Program-made: the position numbers and the translations under genes
Shown here: positions 57,034 through 64,000 of the stretch, piece after piece
Layout of the letters: every line of letters begins with the position of its first letter
Numbering within the stretch: position 1 is the first letter of the stretch
The notes under the pieces: generated by a model
Databases searched by the model: none
Told to the model about the DNA's origin: nothing
The model's input: the letters and a program-made list of their open reading frames with translations, nothing else
DNA from: Rhynchonema sp. JSB1_4
Taxonomy: Eukaryota > Nematoda > Chromadorea > Monhysterida > Xyalidae
Direction: 5' to 3'
Length of the DNA: 64,000 nucleotides
Assembly (NCBI GenBank): GCA_030248065.1
Contig: JASAMV010008599.1
Coordinates: 31,598-95,597, forward strand

Positions 57034-57293
57034 CTTTGCTCGAGTTGAGCCAGCAGCGGATCAATCAATAACAATGTCTGTCAATCGATTTTGACAATAA
57101 CGAAATATACCTAAAAACGGTGCATGTACGTAAAGATCACACATTTCAGGCCTAAAAATGCATGCGTCGCCAAAATACCCTTTTTTATGAAGAATTTTTT
57201 CCAAAAAGGGGCAAAAATTAATCTAATTTTCTACCTCAAAAAGTGATTTTTTCCTGAATTTGGGTCTTCCCCCCAGGGAGGCACCGTAAAAAA

Positions 57294-58075
57294 CTAAATA
57301 CAAGGGGCTCTGCTAATTCACTAACACTTTGGGGGGCTCTATTACGGGGGGGCTCTATTCCGGGGGGGCGGCTCTTCTATTAATTCACTGAGACGAATCT
57401 GAAAAATTGTTCCCAGAAATACCCCCAAAAAGGGGTCTGAAAGGAAGTTTTTTCGCTTGTAAAATCGCATTTATTCGTGTCTATTCGTCAATAAGAGGCG
57501 TATTATGTGCTCTGAACGAACAACAAACGTGCATAACTGTACTTGTGCAGTTGTGCACCACTATCAAGCTTTAATACACTACTGTATAGGGCAGTGATGT
57601 GGTTGGGGGGGGGGAGGGGGGGGATACCCCCCCCAACTGCTAGGAGCTTTCTTGCTCCAAACCCATACCCCCCCCAAACTGGCTAGCTAGCTTTCTTGCT
57701 CCTCACCAAGTAAAAAAAGTGTTGATTTTAGTGCCAAAATGACCATTTTATGGTTCAAAATGGTCAAATTCGGTCAAATTTTCTCACACGTGCACAAGAA
57801 TACGCATTTTAAGGCTTATTTTAGCATAATTTCGACCAATTTTTATACCCCTGTTTTTGACTTTGACAATACCCCCCAAATGGGGTACCCGGCTAGCTAG
57901 CTAGCTTTCTTCGCCGACCCCTCAGCTAGCTAGCTTTCTTGCTACCAACTACATCACTGGTATAGGGTATGTTACTTAGGGGGGCTTTATTCCGGGGGGG
58001 GGGCTCTATTAATTCACTGACCCCTTTTGGGGGGGGGGCTGTATTACGGGGGGCTCTACCTATTCCGGGCACGGG
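57294..58075 (+). mobile_element. H-family MITE (H5) with G4 inserted
   Basis: Left end CCGTAAAAAACTAAAT, H core, then after G4 the GGGGGGCTCTATT repeats up to the D4 insertion. Confidence 0.65.
57592..57957 (+). mobile_element. G-family hAT-like MITE (G4)
   Basis: The ends are CAGTGATGTGGTTGG and CCAACTACATCACTG, flanked by an exact GTATAGGG duplication. AGCTAGCTAGCTTTCTTGC repeats lie inside both ends. Confidence 0.85.
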
Positions 58076-58485
58076 CAGTGTAGTTCCTGGTCCGGAGGGG
58101 GAACAGGCGGTACCCCCTTTTTTGGAGGGGGAACAGACGTACCCACCTGGGGGGAAGGGGGAAGGGGGGAGGGACCCGGAAGGGGGGGGAGGGGAGGACC
58201 CAAATTTGGAAAAAGTCATTTATTGAGGTCGAAAATTTGGTTCATTTTTGCCCCCTTTAGGAAAAAAATCTCAATAAAAAGGGTATTTTGGCGATTTTTG
58301 ACGACATTACCTAAAAATCACTCATTTTATGCCTAAAAATGCCTATTTTAGGCCAGAATTTACCTATTTTAGGTAAAAATTGGGGGAGCAGGCGTACCCG
58401 GAGGGGGAACAGTGGGGCAGGCGTACCATGGAGGGGGAACAGACGTACCCGAGGGGGACCCCCTCCCCCCTCAGGAACTACACTG
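58076..58485 (+). mobile_element. D-family MITE with GGAGGGGGAACAG repeats (D4)
   Basis: The ends CAGTGTAGTTCCTGG and CAGGAACTACACTG and the D core are those of D1, but the subterminal repeat is GGAGGGGGAACAGACGTACC. The right flank lacks the full target octamer because the inversion junction follows. Confidence 0.75.
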
Positions 58486-58788
58486 ATTCCAGTAGTGTAT
58501 TAAAGCTTGATAGTGGTGCACAACTGCACAAGTACAGTTATGCACGTTTGTTGTTCGTTCAGAGCACATAATACGCCTCTTATTGACGAATAGACACGAA
58601 TAAATGCGATTTTACAAGCGAAAAAACTTCCTTTCAGACCCCTTTTTGGGGGTATTTCTGGGAACAATTTTTCAGATTCGTCTCAGTGAATTAATAGAAG
58701 AGCCCCCCCCGGAATAGAGCCCCCCCGTAATAGAGCCCCCCAAAGTGTTAGTGAATTAGCAGAGCCCCTTGTATTTAGTTTTTTACGG
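58486..58788 (-). mobile_element. H-family MITE, inverted partial copy (H6)
   Basis: The inverted counterpart of the left half of H5, from the core to the end TTTTTTACGG. Confidence 0.65.
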
Positions 58789-59038
58789 TGCCTCCCTGGG
58801 GGGAAGACCCAAATTCAGGAAAAAGTCACTTTTTGAGGTAGAAAATTAGATTAATTTTTGCCCCTTTTTGGAAAAAATTCTTCATAAAAAAGGGTATTTT
58901 GGCGACGCATGCATTTTTAGGCCTGAAATGTGTGATCTTTACGTACATGCACCGTTTTTAGGTATATTTCGTTATTGTCAAAATCGATTGACAGACATTG
59001 TTATTGATTGATCCGCTGCTGGCTCAACTCGAGCAAAG

Positions 59039-59098
59039 ATGGGTTTCTGTTCGTGCACCAATCGAACTGTGCTGGGCGCCATCGGATTGCTGTTCCTG
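59039..59098 (+). pseudogene. captured tetraspanin-like first exon, copy 2
   Basis: Encodes the same 20 residues as copy 1 in the opposite orientation, again ending at the GT donor. It lies in the inverted arm. Confidence 0.6.
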
Positions 59099-59475
59099 GT
59101 TTGTTTATTGATATGACTTGGGCTTGGCTTAGGCTTAGGCTTACACTGTTACACACTCCTTTTACCCTCAGGTTCGGTCTAACATCTAAATTTGGTATTT
59201 TGAGGCAGTGGTGTAGCTATCCAGGCGGGGCGGCAGCCTACTGTACCACCAAAAATGTGGGGCGGCAACCTACATACTGTACCGGCCGAGCTGGGGGGGG
59301 GACAACATTTTTGGTCTAAATATTGATGAAAATGTACTCTAAAACGCAAACGTTGCGCGTAGCGCGCGATTTTTCGCCTATTTGGGGTGAAAAATACCGA
59401 CTTTAGGCCGTTTTGAGCCTAAAATCGCAACCTACTGTACTAGCTGGGGGGGCGACCTCTACTGTGTGTTGCTGG

Positions 59476-60349
59476 TAGGGATCGGCGTCGGTCATGTAGA
59501 CCGACACCGACACCGACACCGACACTTTTTTGGAAAGTACCGACACCGGCGAAAAAGCACGCCGACACCGACACCGACAGTGAAAAATGACCGACCCCGA
59601 CAGTAAAACCGAGTTTGCCTTTTTTAGACCTAAAAACTTATTGTTAGACCTTAAATGCCTTTTTGGTCAAAAAGCGGTGTGTTGGTGTACTTCTCAGCTA
59701 AAAAAAGAGGGATCAAATACCAAAACAAAAAACAATTATGAACTTTGTATGATGAGGATAGGTCTGTCTCTTTGTCGCAGGAACAAACAGGTTCTGTCCA
59801 CCGACAAGCACAATGTCTGAACAAGAATTCAGCCTGGCTGCCAGCATCTACACGAAGTACCGAAAGTGGCTTGAAACCAGACACTGCTGAAAAGTTGTTG
59901 TTCCTGAAGCGTATGCTACCCACATGTACAATACTTGTACAATTGAGTGTATCTGATGTCGGATGGAGAATAATGATAGTATTCGGTGTCCCTCGCAAAT
60001 AACTCGTGATTGATATTTCTCATTCTGTTCGCATGTCTTTCCTTTAATCTGAATCCAAAAAAATTGTTCTCTTTTTGTGTTGCAATGATCCAGAATTGAA
60101 AACGAACCGAGAAAGAGGAATTCGTCGTACAAAACCAGCGCTTGGAGATATATTATATGTATTGGACAACTAAAGAACATTAATCAGTACGAAATATATT
60201 TTTCTAATAGTAGTTGGCTGCCGAAAAATTGGGGACCGACTCTACCGACACCTGAAAAAAACCGACACTTTGGTGGACCCACACCCACACCGACATTTGT
60301 TGTGTGGGAACCTCCACCTACTTTTTTCCGACACCCACGCCGATCCCTA
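59476..60349 (-). mobile_element. B-family MITE, inverted copy (B2)
   Basis: The same element as B1, reversed, flanked by GTTGCTGG, the complement of the B1 target octamer. It was therefore copied together with its flanks rather than inserted independently. Confidence 0.8.
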
Positions 60350-60688
60350 GTTGCTGGGTGGGCTAGGGACTGGGGTTTTAGAGAAGGTAGCCTCAGCCCC
60401 CCAGCGCAGTAGGTATCGCCCCCTCGCAGGTTTTAGAGTACATCTTCATCAATATTTAGACCAAATATGTTTCCCCCCCCCCCCAGCTCGGCCGGCACAG
60501 TATGTAGGTTGCCCGCCCCACATTTTTTGGTGGTACGGTAGGCTGCCGCCCCGCCTGGATAGCTACACCACTGCCTCAAAATACCAAATTTTAGATGTTA
60601 GACCCGAACCTAAGGGTAAAAGGAGTGTGTAACAGTGTAAGCCTAAGCCTAAGCCTAAGCCAAGCCCAAGTCATATCAATAAACAAAC

Positions 60689-60748
60689 CAGGAACAGCAA
60701 TCCGATGGCGCCCAGCACAGTTCGATTGGTGCACGAACAGAAACCCAT
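60689..60748 (-). pseudogene. captured tetraspanin-like first exon, copy 3
   Basis: Encodes the same 20 residues with the same donor as copy 1, in the same orientation as copy 1. Confidence 0.6.
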
Positions 60749-61302
60749 CTTTGCTCGAGTTGAGCCAGCAGCGGATGAATCAATAACAATGTCTGTCAAT
60801 CGATTTTGACAATAACGAAATATACCTAAAAACGGTGCATGTACGTAAAGATCACACATTTCAGGCCTAAAAATGCATGCGTCGCCAAAATACCCTTTTT
60901 TATGAAGAATTTTTTCCAAAAAGGGGCAAAAATTAATCTAATTTTCTACCTCAAAAAGTGATTTTTTCCTGAATTTGGGTCTTCCCCCCAGGGAGGCACC
61001 GTAAAAAACTAAATACAAGGGGCTCTGCTAATTCACTAACACTTTGGGGGGCTCTATTACGGGGGGCTCTATTCCGGGGGGGCTCTTCTATTAATTCACT
61101 GAGACGAATCTGAAAAATTGTTCCCAGAAATACCCCCAAAAAGGGGTCTGAAAGGAAGTTTTTTCGCTTGTAAAATCGCATTTATTCGTGTCTATTCGTC
61201 AATAAGAGGCGTATTATGTGCTCTGAACGAACAACAAACGTGCATAACTGTACTTGTGCAGTTGTGCACCACTATCAAGCTTTAATACACTACTGTATAG
61301 GG

Positions 61303-61685
61303 CAGTGATGTGGTTGGGGGGGGGGGGGGTGGGGGATTACCCCCCCAACTGCTAGGTAGCTTTCTTGCTCCGAAACCCATACCCCCCCCAAACTGGCTAG
61401 CTAGCTTTCTTGCTCCGGTCACCAAGTAAAAAAAGTGTTGATTTTAGTGCCAAAATGACCATTTTATGGTTCAAAATGGTCAAATTCGGTCAAATTTTCT
61501 CACACGTGCACAAGAATACGCATTTTAAGGCTTATTTTAGCATAATTTCGACCAATTTTTATACCCCTGTTTTTGACTTCTGGACCAATACCCCCCAAAT
61601 CGGGGTACCCGGCTAGCTAGCTAGCTTTCTTGCGCCGGACCCCTCCAGCTAGCTAGCTTTCTTGCTCGGACCAACTACATCACTG
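61303..61685 (+). mobile_element. G-family MITE (G5)
   Basis: The same insertion as G4, with the GTATAGGG duplication on both sides. Confidence 0.85.
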
Positions 61686-61797
61686 GTATAGGGTATGTTA
61701 CTTAGGGGGGCTTTATTCCGGGGGGGGGCTCTATTAATTCACTGACCCCTTTTTGGGGGGCTGTATTACGGGGGGCTCTACCTATTCCGGGTACGGG

Positions 61798-62214
61798 CAG
61801 TGTAGTTCCTGGTCCGGAGGGGGAACAGGCGGTACCCCCTTTTTTGGAGGGGGAACAGACGTACCCACCTGGGGGGAAGGGAAAAGGGGAGGGACCCGGA
61901 AGGGGGGGAGGGGAGGACCCAAATTTGGAGAAAAGTCATTTTTTGAGGTCGAAAATTTGGTTCATTTTTGCCCCCTTTAGGAAAAAAATCTCAATAAAAA
62001 GGGTATTTTGGCGATTTTTGACGACATTGACCTAAAAATCACTCATTTTATGCCTAAAAATGCCTATTTTAGGCCAGAATTTACCTATTTTAGGTAAAAA
62101 TTGGGGGAGCAGGCGTACCCGGAGGGGGAACAGTGGGGCAGGCGTACCATGGAGGGGGAACAGACGTACCCGAGGCGCCGAGGGGGACCCCCTCCCCCCT
62201 CAGGAACTACACTG
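61798..62214 (+). mobile_element. D-family MITE (D5)
   Basis: The same insertion as D4. ATTCCGGG is present on both sides, but six extra bases (TACGGG) separate the left octamer from the CAGTG end. Confidence 0.75.
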
Positions 62215-62521
62215 ATTCCGGGAGCTGTATTTGGGTTTTTACGGTATTGTAAAACCCTCGACATGTGCATTCGTGATTTCAGTGCAAGTGCAAGTGCATT
62301 AATCGCGTCATTGCATTGCCCTGCCCTGTCCAGCCCCAGGGGTAGTACCGTACTGTCGGAAATAGAACCCCGCCATTAATTGACCCCCCATTAATTTAAC
62401 CCCACCCAAATGGCTCGAAATCAAAAATAGAACCCCATTAATTGACCCCCCATTAATAGAACCACACCCCCAACCTTCACCGTACCACAGATTCAGGGTA
62501 GTACTTGGGGGGGGTGGGGGG

Positions 62522-63027
62522 TAGGGTTAGAGAGATGTCGGGTGTCGGCTGTCGGGTGTCGGGTGCCAAAAAAGTGTAGGTGTCGGGTGTCGGGTACCCC
62601 CAGATGTCGGGTGTCGGGTTTTTTGGGACCCGACACCCGACAGCCGACACTTACGGTTCAAAACATCAGTTTTGCTGAGAGAAGAATTTTGAGAGAAAAT
62701 TTTCTTCGAACCGAATGTTTCCGATGACGCAGAATGTGACATTTTGGTGTTTATTTCGTGTGAAAATACTTGAATTCAGTAACTTGAGCCAAAAAATTGC
62801 ACAAATGATGCAAATAAGCAAAAATTTGCCTGTTTTTGGTCCAAAAACAGGTGTCGGGTGTCGGGTTTTTTTCAAAAACTAGATGTCGGGTGTCGGGTTT
62901 TTTTGCAACTGTCGGGTGTCGGGTGTCGGCTTTTTTTCTGAGATGTCGGGTGTCGGGTGTCGGGTACTTCCAGATGTCGGGTGTCGGCTGTCGGGTGTCG
63001 GGTACCCCCCCCCGACCTCTAACCCTA
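62522..63027. mobile_element. A-family MITE (A3)
   Basis: TAGGGTTAGAG inverted ends are flanked by an exact GTGGGGGG duplication; the same layout as A2. Confidence 0.88.
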
Positions 63028-63059
63028 GTGGGGGGTCCCCCCAAATTCATCTATCTATC

Positions 63060-63446
63060 CAGTGTAGTTCCTGGGGGGGGAGGGGGGGTCCCCCCCCTAA
63101 GGTACACTAACCGCCGCGACCAAGGTACACTAGTACACTAACCGCCGCGTCAGGTACACTAACCGCCTCAACTTTTGCCTAAAATGGCCATTTTTAGGCC
63201 TAAAATGGGCATTTTTAGGCCTAAAATGTGTGATTTTTAAGGTCAATGTTCTCAAAAGTCGCCAAAATACCCTTGTTCTGAAGAATTTTTTCCAAAAAGG
63301 GGTAAAAATAAGTCAAATTTTCTACCTCAAAAAGTGACTTTTTCCTGATTTTGGGTCTTCCCCCCCCCCCAGGGAGGTACACTAACCGCCTCACGGAAAA
63401 AAGGGGTAGGTACACTAACCGCCGCGCCGGACCAGGAACTACACTG
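63060..63446. mobile_element. D-family MITE (D7)
   Basis: CAGTGTAGTTCCTGG/CCAGGAACTACACTG ends are flanked by an exact TATCTATC duplication taken from the F subterminal repeat. The subterminal motif is GGTACACTAACCGCC. Confidence 0.88.
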
Positions 63447-64000
63447 TATCTATCGTCAACACTTTTTGATTTCATCTATCTATCGTCAACACTTTTGGGC
63501 AAATCTATCTATCGTCAACAAATTCTGGGAACAATCTATCTATCGTCAACACATTTGGACCCCAAAATGGGTATTTTTGCCTCAAAATGGCTCAAAATCG
63601 GTATTTTTTGTCCCAAATAGGCAAAAAATCGCGCGCGGATTTAGTACATCAAGTACATTTTCATTAATATTTACACATTATTACCTACTTAGTGCACTAT
63701 ACTATACCTTGATTTTTGGCGACCCCCCCACCCCCCCAGATTTCGGACTTGGGTCATCTATCTATCGTCAACACATTTCGGGTCCCAATCTATCTATCGT
63801 CAACACCCTGACCAAGTACTACACTGCACAGATTAGTGGTATGGTAAGGCTGTGTTGCTGTGTCAAACGTTGTTTAAGCTTGCGTTTTTAGCAGAATACA
63901 GCTTTTTAAGCATAATGTACGCTGTTAAAGATAGAAAATACCCTAAACAGGCCATTTTATGGGCATTATTAAAAGTGATTTTTTCGTCGGGGGGCCAAAT

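Larger units (their letters stand above)
55645..60427. repeat. large inverted duplication (two ~1.9 kb arms)
   Basis: 55645-57583 and 58487-60427 are inverted copies of the same mosaic: C-type fragment, B element, L-type segment, a tetraspanin-like exon, D-core segment and the left half of an H element. The unique spacer (57584-58486) holds G4, the rest of H and D4. The arm junction near 58486 cuts H sequence abruptly. Confidence 0.75.
60428..62244 (+). repeat. third, direct copy of the L/exon/H segment
   Basis: Repeats 56705-58485 in the same orientation, with G5 and D5 at the positions of G4 and D4. It runs on to an H right end (GGTTTTTACGG at 62234-62244) that is missing from the first copy. 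Confidence 0.75.
60999..62244 (+). mobile_element. H-family MITE (H7) with G5 and D5 inserted
   Basis: The left end CCGTAAAAAACT and right end GGTTTTTACGG are both present, making this the complete version of the nest seen in H5. Confidence 0.7.
62494..63826. mobile_element. F-family MITE (F2) carrying A3 and D7
   Basis: The ends are CAGGGTAGTACTTGG and CCAAGTACTACACTG, flanked by an exact CACAGATT duplication. The F repeats and core are as in F1. Confidence 0.85.
62348..64000. mobile_element. I-family MITE (I2), split by nested insertions, runs off the edge
   Basis: The left end CCGTACTGTCGGAAATAGAA is preceded by TA. The I core resumes after the F2 insertion and continues to the window edge. 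Confidence 0.7.

Overview
The window is animal nuclear DNA: genes with many short introns (GT..AG, mostly 50-700 bp), orthologues of conserved metazoan nuclear and mitochondrial proteins, one cytosolic-type tRNA gene, and very dense small DNA transposons. No bacterial, plasmid or viral gene set is visible. The sequence does not settle the phylum. Short TTAGGC-like runs inside repeats and the intron style fit an invertebrate such as a nematode or another ecdysozoan, but this is a weak inference.

Layout from left to right: (1) 1-5340, minus strand, 5' part of a ZFR-type zinc-finger RNA-binding protein gene, with a 2.9 kb first intron full of transposons. (2) 5341-8862, non-coding. (3) 8863-15482, plus strand, a 13-exon gene for a 1,751-residue protein of no family I recognise, built from 27 copies of a Y-x-x-Y-L-x-x-L-P-x-F motif and ending in a LEA-like Ala/Lys-rich helical tail. 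(4) 16293-17416, minus, mitochondrial pyruvate carrier MPC2. (5) 17683-20993, minus, NHP2, the H/ACA snoRNP core protein. (6) 21399-21481, plus, tRNA-Leu(UAA). (7) 22064-31600, minus, a 17-exon NOLC1/Nopp140 gene. (8) 32037-34928, minus, a secreted protein with four C-type-lectin-like domains and a PAN domain. (9) 35761-36141, minus, an unassigned 126-residue ORF. (10) 36182-43556, plus, a 21-exon CCPG1/PBXIP1-like membrane protein with an N-terminal LIR-like motif (candidate ER-phagy receptor). (11) 45736-49112, four small secreted or membrane protein genes. (12) 51226-54798, minus, a complete tetraspanin. (13) 55306-64000, a transposon-only block with a large inverted duplication.

The exon models were built by hand: every junction quoted uses GT and AG, and reading phase was checked across every junction, so the full-length proteins stay open from start to stop.

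The repeats form a coherent system. At least seven families (called A-G here) have 11-15 bp terminal inverted repeats starting CAGTG, CAGGG or TAGGG and are flanked by 8-bp target-site duplications, as in hAT-type elements. Two more (H, I) have CCGTA ends and TA target sites, as in Tc1/mariner-type elements. Each family carries its own short tandem repeat just inside both ends, around an AT-rich core; several otherwise different cores share a CGCGCG palindrome. No transposase gene is visible, so all appear non-autonomous. They are nested up to three levels deep.

No operon-like co-regulation is evident. NHP2 and NOLC1 both belong to box H/ACA snoRNP biogenesis and lie in the same orientation on either side of a tRNA gene. 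The strongest novelty candidates are the repeat/LEA-like gene, the modular subterminal-repeat MITE system, and a tetraspanin-like first exon carried in three copies inside repeats.
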